Source of the DNA: Plasmopara viticola | Lineage: Eukaryota; Oomycota; Peronosporomycetes; Peronosporales; Peronosporaceae | NCBI GenBank assembly: GCA_001695595.3 | Contig: MBPM02000032.1 | Coordinates: 186,001-250,000 of the forward strand | Length of the DNA: 64,000 nucleotides | Direction of reading: 5' to 3' | The notes under the pieces: generated by a model | The model's input: the letters and a program-made list of their open reading frames with translations, nothing else | What the model was told of the DNA's origin: nothing | Database searches by the model: none | Shown here: in pieces, positions 1-12,158 of the stretch | Numbering within the stretch: position 1 is the stretch's first letter | Layout of the letters: the number at the start of each line of letters is the position of its first letter | Translations under genes and position numbers: made by a program

Positions 1-467
1 TGTATATACAAGAGTGGTTTCCGAATAACTCGCGGTGCGCGAAGTAGGTAAATATACCTCTCTTTCATGGCCTTTATCGACCGAGTAATTACTATCCGAA
101 CAGCTTTCATTTTACTTGTCAGGCCTGATGCGGAGAGGTAAGAAGACTTCAAAGACCGGCGAATTGGATTTTTAGTGAAGGCGGACGAGACACATAGTTG
201 TTCACCCACTGCGTTACTGACTTTGGCCACTGAAACTAACCGGGGATATCAGCGAAGGATATCGTCTTTGCTTTGCCCATTCTTCGTGTATGGTGATTTT
301 ATCAGCAAGGGTATCACAGGTCTGCTAAAAACCATGGAAGATTCTGCTTTTTTGAATGAAGCATTTGTATGACCGGTGAGCTGGCGATAAGTCTAATATA
401 TTTGACAGCTTTGTTTGTTAAATTGAGGCTTTTTTGCGGCCTTAGCAGAAAGAATGGAATTGTTAAA
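1..467. other. No gene seen
   Basis: Only two short frames of 62-65 codons occur, neither with a recognised motif. Confidence 0.5.
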
Positions 468-496
468 GGTGGAGGTGTCTGCGGACCAACTAGGCG
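468..496 (+). repeat. Dispersed repeat fragment, copy 1
   Basis: GGTGGAGGTGTCTGCGGACC followed by AACTAGGCG matches 10617-10643 with few differences. It may be part of an LTR; the wider element could not be bounded. Confidence 0.45.
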
Positions 497-2224
497 ATGT
501 ATAGCGATAGGTGCACGCTTTCCATCGTGGAAAAATGAAAGCCTTTTCAGCTACTGACTTGTATACGAGTTGTGGAATATTTTCGGTATGAGCTAGTGTC
601 TTTGGCTGTCTAAGTCAAAAACAACAACATGGTAGCTTTGATGGTACGCGCTAGGTCATCATTGCCAAATAGTCTGTGTAGATTTTTAACTTAAAGCATC
701 ATTGTTGGTAGCCAGCCTTATGATTTCAAGCACCTTGCATCAAATTTCGACGTAATGCATTTCGATAATAAGGTTGACCTGCAAATAATTTTCTGCGGAT
801 ATGCACTGCAGTAGCTTTTTACTCTAAAAAGCGTGCGTTTAGGTATGCGAATTTCGCTTTACACAAGTTACTGCGAATCGATATCTGCTTAGCTTCAAGA
901 GGTAGTTTAAGTGTACCAAAACTTACTGCGACGCCAACTTATTAACCCCGATAATCGTTTATATAGCTGTATCGGTATAAGCAAATTCGCTTTAGCATAA
1001 TTATACGCATGAGCATCGGTTCACAAAGCATGTGCTGCTTTGTAGTCAGCTTCTCATACCTATATAAGCATCACCTGACTTGTGTCACACGATATCGTAA
1101 AAAGCCAACTAGCGTGACACACACGAATGAGTTCATGCTCTTAGTAACACTATACCCATCATTTTTTTACATTCATCGAGTTGCAAAGATCATTCAACTC
1201 TACCGATTGAAAATGACAGTTGTTTTATGCGTCTCATTTAGTGCATCATAGGGACATCAAAAAAAATTAAAGACAATATTCAGGCTTACGGTATCAGAAA
1301 ATTCTTTTTTCTGAAGTTTTAGCACGCGAATTTGACTAATGATGACTTGGTTGCTCTGCTGAATCACTCAATTGTAAGCTAAAGAATCACATAATTCGTG
1401 CTCGCGAGTAATTGGTTTCCTGCTGCACATCCCCCGCTTTACTTGTTCCGTTTTTGCGATAAAGTTTGTATCTGATGAGCCATATAAAAGGATCCATTAA
1501 TTTTGTTAAAGCATTGAAAAATAAATATTTGTATGTGTCTCACGACATCCGCCTTGGCTGAATATCATATTGAGATGTATGTAGTGAAGTTGGTTGAGCT
1601 CGAATTAGGCAGATATTGGATAATTTGGCAGTGTCTTTCTTTAACAGAACAGTGTGGCGTCATTGTACCTCTTTTTGTGCTTAGCTCTAGGCAGAAATCA
1701 TTCAGGAAAATAGCCTTCATTCTGCGCTTTTACTTTATGTTTAATAGCCAAACACCATGCGCTTAACATACACGCTTACAGCAAGCTATATGCAGACGTC
1801 AACCCGACACAGACGCTGAATCTTATATCGTCTTGTGACACAGCTTTTAAGACCCACACAGACTAGATTTTCGAGGACACTCTCGTCGATAGTCGCGCAG
1901 AAGACGAGATGACGAGCTCATATTGTCTTCTAAGAGCGATAATCAGGGCATGCAAATACGAAAAGCTTTACACCAATTAAATGTGTTGCGCGAAAGAATT
2001 TTTGGGGGCACTTTCGTTGTGGTAAAAGCATTGACAAGAATGACCTTTCAATTCAACGCACTATGGCTAAGACCATCATAACTTAACAAAAATCATTACA
2101 TTTGAAATGGTGATACTCAGCAACGAAAAAAAATGACAATGTCAAGTAGAGTCAATAGCACGTGCCAACTTTGGTCTTGTCAATTAAAGAGAGGCCACTC
2201 CTCTTTTTTGAGGAAGCGTCCCAA
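497..2224. other. No gene seen
   Basis: AT-rich DNA with frames under 81 codons. Nothing recognisable was found on either strand. Confidence 0.5.
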
Positions 2225-3240
2225 TTTGTCACTGGCATCGCACTGCTTAAACTAGACGTCAAGCGGGGAGATCGTGCTATCGCATTCGAAGCCCAGCGAC
2301 TTAAGGCTGCCTATGCAAGAAAAGTGCAACTTGCTTGAAGTGTGCTTACGCCAATTTATAGCTTACCGCGAGGATCTAATTCATTCATGATCTGTACAAA
2401 TCCTTGGTCGCAAAGGGCCGAAACCTAGTCGCCTGGAATTTAAGTCCGAAAAGTAGCACACAGGCGGGATCATAAAGCCGATGCCACTCGGTCCATAAGC
2501 GATCACAAGTCTGACTTCACCTTCGTCGGGCCTTGATCGTGCCATATATGCACGAGATAACAAGTCCATTGGATCATTAATGGCTTCAAGGAACGAATAA
2601 GACAATTATCTGTCAGTGTCATAAGTCAAGCTGACGTATGAAAGGGCCAATTTAGTGGCCCTGACGTATTTTTTTAGGATACAAAATCCAATAGACGATA
2701 TTTGTAATTATCCGCTCGGCATCCATCCCGGGCGAAAGAAAATATTTGACTGGGTAAGTTGTGGCATTAGCTGTACAAGTTGGCTTGCACATATGTAAAT
2801 GGCTAAACATTTGCGAATGTAGCTGCATTATGGGCAAACAATACGCTACAAGTGGCCATGGATCATTGACTAAGTCGACTCGACATGCAACACTAATCTT
2901 GTGGTCTTTATCAACTTACTGAGAAAACGGTAGACTTGGTAATGGTACAGCATACACTCTCGAAGTCAATGGCCTCGAACGGAAACCTTGCATTGCGAAC
3001 TATTTGGAAGAATGTTTGTAGCTACTTAGCTTTAAGTATGGACATTGGCCATCCGCAGAGTGATGGCTGTCAATAGCGTATAGAAAGCGTCGTTGTAAAA
3101 GTATCGCGCAGTGCGTGAGCGAGTACTCCAAGGCATCAAATACGCATACTTACAGAGCTCGATGTTGGCAACGCTGATTATGCCTTGACAGTCTACGCAC
3201 TCTGTAAGCGCCACCACAATGTGTTATAAGACTTGGTCAG
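2225..3240 (+). mobile_element. Decayed Ty3/gypsy pol (RNase H and integrase)
   Basis: A translation at 2225-2337 (with AIAFEAQRLK) fits the RNase H region of gypsy elements. At 3038-3092 a second stretch reads MDIGHPQSDG, close to the HPQTDG integrase signature, then a stop where Thr-Glu-Arg would follow. Many stops and shifts separate them. The segment is shorter than in intact elements, so deletions have occurred. Confidence 0.55.
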
Positions 3241-6200
3241 ATAGGAATATCTGTGCGGCTTGATCGTTTTAACTGTACAGCGATGCACAAGAAAGGCGAA
3301 GGCATTTTGTCTTCAAGTACTTTGTACGTATGATATATAAGAGCTAAAACTAATGTCAAGGAATCGACCGATAAGGAAAATTTGCAAATGCAAATCTAGA
3401 ACAAATAATTGCTTGAATTTAACGCTAAAAGTGTACCTGCAATTGCAGTTGCTGCTGTCTCTAAGATTACTTCATTGAAATATGTAGAGCTATTGCTTAA
3501 AGGATCCTAATAGCATGCGCTTGACGCTTTTGAAAAGATGCATGCGCACCCAGAGTTCTACGAGGGTTTCCGGATTAAAGAAAGTGCAAAAGCTACGGTG
3601 ACGGGTCATACACAGGCGCAACCACCGATAGCCAATCCAACGGTGAGGTCAAAATCATTTCCGGGTCGTAGAGGCTATAATATCTGCTTGAGAGACGCGA
3701 AATGAGCGACTTGCTCGCGTACATATGCAATAACGCGCCCAATCTCAAAAGCCGGTCGGACAAGACCAAACAATTTTGGAGCAAAAACACTATGTGCACA
3801 TGTTGGTGAAGGCTTCGCCAGCTCTTAAGTTTCATCCGATAGACGTTAAGTGTGAGCAACCTTGTAGTGAAATCAGTGTGCCGTATGATATTGACACATC
3901 GTCTTTCTTATCCTCATCCTTATTTCAATGATAAGCGCCATTATTGCGAGGAGTGCATTTATGTGCAGTACTGTTGCCAGGGTCATGTATTATATCTTGT
4001 AAAGTGGGGGTCAATCCTCACTCAATGAGCTCAACGTTGGAAATTAGGTATTGTTATATACTACAAACTAACGCTCAGAAGAGCGATTTTAATATGCGAG
4101 AAAAATGAAACGTCTTACATAGTAAGAAATTAGGCTGACGTTGGAAGACCTTCATTAGAGTGTCGTTTTGACTTACTAGCATCTGCCGCGGAGGCAGTGT
4201 TTGTGAGAACAGTTTTTCGGCTCATATATTGCAGAACAGTAGTTGGCTGGCAGTTGACGCCAAATTTAAAGTTGAGCGAGCGCGTCCCAAATGCAATAAT
4301 ACACTCGCTTATCGATGTCGCTGAAAAAGACACAAGTGGGAGCAAAGAAGGCACTGTATGCTAGACGTGAAAGTGCCTCTATATAAGATAGGGCGCGTAC
4401 TACCGGCACAAAACGTCAGCTCTCTTGATCTATCAAGTAAGCTCGGTAATTTGCAAGGTAAAGCTTTGAGGACGCTTGCGACCTAGCGCTTGGGGGAACA
4501 TGCACCTTACTCTAAGCGACAAAGGTCTAACATTACTGTCACTAATGGTATGTGAGAAAGCCTGTCGGAATAAGCAGCTGGATTATTTGATTTGACTCCT
4601 ACAGAATAAAAATCGGATGAGGCTCAGTTTTATAAAGTATTTGGCGCTCTTGTGCCTTACCGAAAGCTTCTTCATTAAGCCGCAATAAGAAATAATCTTT
4701 TCCTTTTCAAGTATACTATGGTCTTGGTCTAACAAGTCTGTCATTGATCATCTATCCATATCAAGCAGAGAGTCTACATCAGAACCGGGCTATCGGCTTG
4801 TTGTTCCTTCAATAAGGGTATAATGACGAGCGCAATTGTATTCTACAAACTTGTCTTTGCTCGCCTGACCTGTTCACGATGAGAGCCCTGCGTCGCCAGG
4901 TAAGCGCCGTGCGTTGTTGTTGTCTCTGAGATAAGATTGCGCTCTTGAAAGACACGATTTACTGTGTTCGTGTTGGCGCGACTGCATAATAGCACGATGA
5001 CATTTGCAGTGCCATCTAGCAGTAGTGATGCTCAACATAGAGCTAAACTTAAGAAATCCACTGCTTTACAGAAAATATGCCACCTTTACAGCAGCAAATC
5101 AGCTCTGACTATGTCATGCATGACATGCAGCGAATGCTGTCCTCGACGATCGTTGATTAGTGGTGGACGGGCCACCCCATGCAAAAAATAGGGCCTTGTT
5201 CGTACTACTTTTGCTGTCAACCACAATAGGTCACATTCTATTCTGAGTCTATAAGGCACTTTGCTATGATAAACCAACTTAAGAAGGCTATTCAATCTGC
5301 TGTTTCTGCTTGGTGGAGGCTGCAATATTTGTTTTGCAAGGATCGGACGGAACAAACGCGTCCAGAAGCAATGAATACTAATGGAAGCGCTTTTTCGAAG
5401 CACCTTCTGCAAAGGAGCTGCTGTAGTGGGTTGGTGATAGGAAGCGTTGATTTAGGTCTATGATCTTTATTCTATGCTAAGAATCAATAAGTTGTGCAAA
5501 TCGCCGTCTGTCCAGCTCTCAGAACTAAATGTAGTCGACCAACTCAAGATGCAAACACAGCTTCTCACTTAAAATGTGAGCTGAACTCTAATTTGATCTG
5601 TCGAGTCCGTCCATTCATGAAAATATTTCCTGTGAAGCTATTAATCTTGCAGTTTCGCTCCTCAGAGGTCTGTATAGCAAGTGGATAAGGCGCACCGTTT
5701 ATTGCAATATTTAGACGTGTAGATCCTTAAATAACGACTTCCTCGTCGACCGCACTCAGTGCATGTTCAAAGGCTGAACAAAAAAGTACTTCAAACAAGC
5801 CAAGTCAGAGGGTTTAAGTAAGTAAGCCATACCGTTTGGAGGAGACTCAATTGCACTTGAACACATTTGTGCCGCGCGCGTCCGTCACGTCGGATCATTA
5901 CCATCCATAGCATTTGAGTACCGCTCACCATCTGCTCAGAGTAACGATGACTCAGGTGTTATGGTCGATTTCGGTCTGCCGACATCGGTATTAAAGGGTA
6001 AAGTGAGAAATCGCTTGTCTCGGCATAGCCTAGCACTGATCATGAGTCTGTGGCTTTACCACTTAGCCTTGTCGTCCAAACGTCCACCACTCATGTCAGA
6101 ATCGCACATTCGCAAATTTATGCATCGCACACCTCGTGTGTGAGCGATTAGTTTACTAATATCTACCCCACTCCATGATCGTTCTTTGGTAAACCGATTG

Positions 6201-8354
6201 ACCAATACTCAAGACTTCCACCTCGACGAAGCACAAGATCACAAGAACGAATATAAACTTAGAAGAAGTGCTCCGCGAGCAGCCCTAAAAAGCGATCCTA
6301 TTGAGCCGGCTGTGACTGTGCGAGCGATATATGGCACTGAGCCCTTGCTCTCCTCAGACGCCTAGCGTGAGACACATGTAGCTCCACACATTTTTTATCC
6401 CGAGATACTAAACATTTTTAGTTGCCCGTAAGAGCGAGAAATCTGTGCCGATAGATTCGGGCTTTCCAGGTTTAATTAAATGCGTGAGAGCGATAGAAGC
6501 CTTCTAACGCGTTAGGATAAAAATACAAGCGATCGATTTTGCGATAGCTTCAGCGATGTTAATATCAACAACAACCGCAATACGAGTGTTGTCTGTCCAA
6601 TCCTTCGGCAGGAAGACCGTAAGCTCCATAGCCAGCTTCGTAATGGAAAAGGCAACTTGTCAATGTCATGGCATGCGTTTAACGCGTTGGTGCTTATTTT
6701 ATGTGCGCAGATCTATCCATACAACTTCGGCCACCAATGGCGGCTCTTACACGGCTAATAGTCATTACTCGGTAGAGGTGATCGCCAAGCGACGTGTTGT
6801 AGGCCTCAAGAAAATTCGATCTTATAATTCTCATTAAAACGATCACCATACGTGAAAGATCACCTCTATCGGTACTATAACACAGCAGCATACTCCATTG
6901 AGAATTAGTGTAGCCTCATCTGAGCTGGCCAAGTTTATCTCCAATTAAATTGCCCCTTCAAGCCTTTCGCAGATCTACACACGTCTTACCTCACGCATAC
7001 ATAGCTCGAGAATTTGATAACTGCGTCGTGGTGCATGATCAGTATCAGCTATAGAGGACCTAGAGATTCGCTGGTGAAAGCTGCACTTGACAAGAATTTC
7101 CTACATCGTATTAGTCTTTTTTAATACAGAGAACTTCTGTAGAGAATCCTTAAGGTATTTGACTTTGACCACGACTATCCTACTTCACCCCCTGGCGTCA
7201 GCTATACGAAGTGCACTGCCGACGACACATTTTGACGCTTCAAAGGTGTTAGAATTGGCTAGAGTGGATTCGACCATTTTGGGACATCGCCTGCAACAAA
7301 CTTAACTTCTTAAAAGCCGCATCGTGCTAGACGTCTGAAAAACTTCTTATTTCATAGTTATTTTAAAGAATTTTGAAAGTGGCCTTACCACGTCTGTGTA
7401 ATGTGCATTAGTTTTGTGCGAGAAATTAAAAAATCTGTGATTCACGATGACCTTGGCCTTAGCGGTGTCACTCCAAGGTTATGCTGTCTAACTTGGCACC
7501 TTCAGCAGAAATTTGCATCTATTTTCACTTGGCTTCATCAGTGTCAAGCTCTCTTAGGCGCGTGCACTCGAGCTTCACTCACAAGTCGACGATGTTGATT
7601 TTCACACCTATCTTTTTGATTTCTGGGCCACTATGGGCAAGCTTACATTTTTGAAATAGACGCCTTTGCATATGACCGTGTGGGGACCGAGCAATTGGCT
7701 GCGACTAAACGCCGCGACTTTTTGAAAGCTCTTGGGGTTTGACTAATCGCTCCAGGAGCATACCGTTTTGAGTGCTGACCGCGGTCAATGCTATGTCCTT
7801 CTCTCGCTTGGAAAGCTTGTACCATGTGTCGACTAAGTCCACTATACATTTTACATCCACCATGCTGATTTAAAGTACCGATTTCTTATTAATAGTCAGC
7901 TATGCCGAATTGGTAGCCACATTCAGCTCTTTCTGTTAGCTTTTACGATGTGTTGCTTGCCATTTGGCTTCTTAACACAAAGTGTCGGAAAATTACTAAG
8001 ACGAACTCATTCGCATCAATGATGTCACATCGCTCTTTTGATAAAGATCTTTGACGCGTCACGTAGTATTTGTTTCTTTAAAGTAAGTCAATTTCATAGC
8101 GTAGATCTTCATTGGGTGGTAACGCCGAAGGAAAGCTTTATGAGGGCAAAGATATATAAGCATGAACTAAAGCGGATACATCACTTATGAGGCTAAGCAA
8201 CTTCCCTTTGTGCACTAAGCATATTCCAAGACCGCTCCATCGTATAATTATCGTGATGTCTTTATTAGGTCTTACGTTTACCACTTCGTCTATGTCATTG
8301 GCTTTACAGACCTTTTCTGGTTCTGTGATAAAGACTTAATCCATAGCACAATGT
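3241..8354. other. No gene seen; probable repeat debris
   Basis: Many short frames, the longest 108 codons (minus strand, 5086-5412), have no recognised motif. A stretch at 6192-6362 stays open for about 57 codons without an ATG and could be a decayed element fragment. Confidence 0.45.
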
Positions 8355-8426
8355 TCCCACACCAGGACTCGAACCCGGGTCTGCTGGGTAAGATATACTT
8401 ATCCAACGTATTTTGTCTAGAAGGGA
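8355..8426 (-). pseudogene. Degenerate tRNA-like sequence with intact T arm
   Basis: The 72-nt span has a complete T arm (CCGGG, loop TTCGAGT, CCTGG) that is also a good B box, and outer ends TCCC/GGGA that pair. The inner acceptor pairs and the anticodon stem do not hold together. It is most likely a tRNA pseudogene or a SINE head; the anticodon cannot be assigned. Confidence 0.4.
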
Positions 8427-10313
8427 TACATTGTCCTTTTACTTGAAAGTGTCATGTGCAAAGCGCTCAATCTTGGTCGCACCGTACGCTAGTAGCTGTT
8501 TAGCATGTATTTTGTGCTCGTCTTGCCAACGAAATTGCCAGGCAGGACTGGTATCTTAATTCTTGCTGATCGCCGGAGCAAAATGGCTCAATTAGTGCTC
8601 GGTCGATGGTATTGAAAAAGCAGCGCTGTTCATTGACCGTTATGTAGACAACATGAACTGTTGCATCTGCCATGCGCTTTTTTAAAGAGCGTTTAGCACC
8701 GGACTAGGCGTATTCACAGCGGACTAATCGAAGGCTAGGCAAATTAAATTGAATTTTCACTCAGTGTGTGTGTGGGTACGCCATGGCATTTGAGCAGCAT
8801 GCTTTACTCGTTGATTTTGCGTCGAGAAGAGGGCAACAAGGTACACGTTAACTTCGGCATATTGTCTTGTTTATCCTATCATTCCGCTTGCGTCAACACA
8901 TTGTGGCTTCACGTCACCACATTGTAAACCCTGTGGTCTTGCCGAGAGAAAAGGTTGCTGTTTGCTGCAATTGGCCCTACCACAGCGCATGATAAAGTCC
9001 AAAAATTACGACTTAGTGCCTTAAGAATGTGTGCGACGAACAAACGCACATGTAGGAAGTTTGGGATTGTGCCTTTTGTATCAATAGATGCCAAGTTTGC
9101 TCTATTGCATTTACTACTATTCTACGCCTTAAACTACACCCGTGTTTTATAACTTTGGGTAACCAAAAACGTCGTAGCGTACACACTCGATACTATAAAA
9201 AATCACAATGACTGACGTGAGCTTACGTACCATCTTTATGATCCAGTCTAGGTGATTAGAATAGCGTTGGTGCCAGGCAAAGCCACAGGAGGCTGAACTA
9301 ATAATTCGACCAGATGCTGCTTGTGCCCCAGTCTCTGTTTTGATAGACGCGTGTTGAGCGATCTTGCCGCGGTGCGATGCAATTACGCGCTTAAGTCACT
9401 CGAGAGAGACAATATTCTGATAATCAAGATTGTGACAGGGCTATGTGAACTCAGTGTGTTTCCAAAAGTTGACAGTATCAGCACATGAGCCACGTGACGT
9501 TTCAAACGTCAATGGGAAAGCAGAGCTTTGTATCAAAAATTAGCAGAAAAGCAGTACATGATCTTTTGATGACATCTACATGCATATCGTATGATATACT
9601 ATGTTAGATAGCACTTACACGATTTTTAAACTATAGCTTTGTGAACAAGTAACGTATAGCTCTCACAAAATATATAAAGTTTGATTATCAAGACTTGGAG
9701 TCAGTCAGATAGCAATTTGCGACCGGCATTCAATTTAAGGATCAAGCAAAGGTTAAAGACCTTTTTGTACGTTTCCTTGAATCGAATAGTTACGGCGACC
9801 TCGCTGCAGCAGAAGTGACCCTATATTCGCGCTAGAATTTTAGTTTCTATCGCCTGACTTGGTACTATGCCGAAGCTGATGCATTCCGAAGTGAGTTGTC
9901 TTTGACTTCACGAATTTAAAGAGTACCTATTTGTCCATGATGGCTGATTTTGTATTCTTGAATATAGTCTCGATATGGATTCTCTGATATAGTGGGTAAA
10001 CAAGGCCTAGGTGCAAGCCACCCTTGTCCTTTGAACTGTTATGACGCCGAGTGAAATTACTAAGTAGGATTCAGTGCGATGGTATCAGCACGCGCATAGC
10101 CTACGCTCAAATGAAAATCGCACTTTGAATCTAAATGTTTTCGTGCACGTCTTGGAAATTGATAGATTTTACGGCGCGCAAACCAAATGAGCATACTGCT
10201 CGTGTCAAGCTCCGTACTGGCCGGGCCGGAAATTTTTCTCTGGGAGGTCCGCTGTTTAATGTAAGAAAGAACCTCGCCAAGGGTGGTGCCTTGGGTTAGT
10301 TATTGATGGTGGG
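8427..10313. other. No gene seen
   Basis: Short frames only, with no motif or repeat that I could support. Confidence 0.45.
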
Positions 10314-10397
10314 CGATCCAAAAAGTTCATCTCCTATTGCTTTGATGCTTTCGGTCGATCCAAAAAGTTCATCTCCTATTGCTTTGATGAATTCGGT
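10314..10397 (+). repeat. 42-bp tandem duplication
   Basis: Two adjacent copies beginning CGATCCAAAAAGTTCATC differ at about two positions. The near-identity suggests a recent duplication. Confidence 0.9.
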
Positions 10398-10616
10398 CAT
10401 TGGATCGATCTGTTAGATAAAATAAGGATTGTGTATTTCACTTCACTTCCTTTATCCTGATACCTAGCAGTGGTGACATTTTTAATAAGGGCACCACAAG
10501 TCAAGTGATTACGAACATTGTCCCTAAATCGATGAATTTTCACCCTTAGCCTGCAGTGAGACTGACGAGTGTTCGAACGAGCACCCGTAGAGCTCTTCTC
10601 ATTTTATCGATTTAAG

Positions 10617-10643
10617 GTGGAGCTGTGTGCGGACCACTAGGCG
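10617..10643 (+). repeat. Dispersed repeat fragment, copy 2
   Basis: GGTGGAGCTGTGTGCGGACC followed by ACTAGGCG is the second copy of the motif near 468. The following 200 bp hold a 67-codon frame with no recognised product. Confidence 0.45.
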
Positions 10644-12158
10644 TAAGCGAATGTTCTCCGCAGCGTCAACAAGATGGCGCTGGAGCCTTTTATGCTTAAG
10701 CGTATTTATGGTGAGTGGATTACTTCTAGCTTGCAGCTTACAGAGAAGGATTTTTTGTTGGAGGCGCAGCCTTGAGCACCGAGGCCTCTTTTGGCTTAAA
10801 AGCGCTATAGGTGCTGAAGCATCAATTTAGAAAAAAACGGCCATCGCTGAGCGACCCTGCCTCCTTGCAGTCGTTAAAGCTGCCTGTTTGGTCATCTTGT
10901 GCCCTGCACAACTTTTCGCATAGAAGTTATTCGACATATACCATTATCGTGTTGTAAATTTGTTTGAATATATGTGACGGGCCATTACATAAATCTTTAG
11001 GCTTGTAGTCTTTTCGGAAAAGTGACTACTGTGCACGACAGGCACTTATTCGGCTATGAAAAAAATACCAAAAGCGTATCTAAAAGTTGCCTTTTAGATT
11101 GCGACAGCGACTTTAGTCGCTTGTCAAGTGCTAGAAGACATTAAATTTGCATACAAATAAATCAGTCTAAAATTGTATTCTGTTGCACTTCGGTCCTTTA
11201 AAGACTGGCAGGTGCTCAATTATAAATCGCTTCTCTGTTGTGACCCCGTCATAATAAAAGAATGTTTAGTTATTGATATAGAAATAGTATTATTGAGAGG
11301 TAATTAAATGATATAACATTGAGGTTATTGCTTCGAATATAAACTTATAAAGACCAGCGGTTTTGCACAACACAGATGTCCAGCTTAAATTATTTCGATG
11401 CCACTGACAAAAGCTGTCTGTCGAGACAACCTTGTCTAAGTATGCAGTGTGAGTTCTCGTATCAAATCAGACCAGACCCGTCAAGCTGCATAGCAACTTC
11501 CCTATATTTCTAACAATTTATTCCATTACTGGCTTAAGTAAAATACAAGACGGCGATAATGACCTATCGACTAAAATTCGCATGAAAAGGAGCTTTGAAT
11601 TTCGACGATTATTTGTGCTACTAGAGACAAGTCCTGCAGGGTGCATCTCACTAAAGTACACTCAATAGTTAGCACGTTGTACACGACCATTTGAAAATTC
11701 ACAATACCGCTAGTAAAGTATTGGAAAGAAACACCACTCCTATTAATAATGGCCGTTTAAATGCGACTTCAACTTCAACGTCTATCTCATTTTTCGACGC
11801 CTGCATTAAGGAGCGATAATGCTGCTGCTTGGAGCCGTGTGCACAACAATTTTTGCCGATATTTTATTATTCTCAAAAAAAAGCAGCTGCCATCATCGTT
11901 AATAAAACACGACGATAGTGAGCCTCAATTGCTTCACTAGTCAGGGCGACGTCACCCTTCCGAAAGGTCGCGCGTCCACTTTGCACTGCTGCGATTGGTG
12001 GAAACCTGTCCGCGTCACCAGTCTTCTGCCCTAGCCCTTTTAAGCGTGCTTTACACCATATAACTCGCCTTCGGCATTCCCAATTGCGCACTGTACGAAA
12101 GACCATCACTCTTTCGGCCATTACCGGGGTTGAACAAGACCGTCACTCGTAGGGCGCC
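10644..12158. other. Repeat-flanked region upstream of the kinase gene
   Basis: Short frames only. The last 200 bp before the kinase ATG are GC-richer, as expected of its promoter and leader, but no initiator was clear. Confidence 0.4.
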
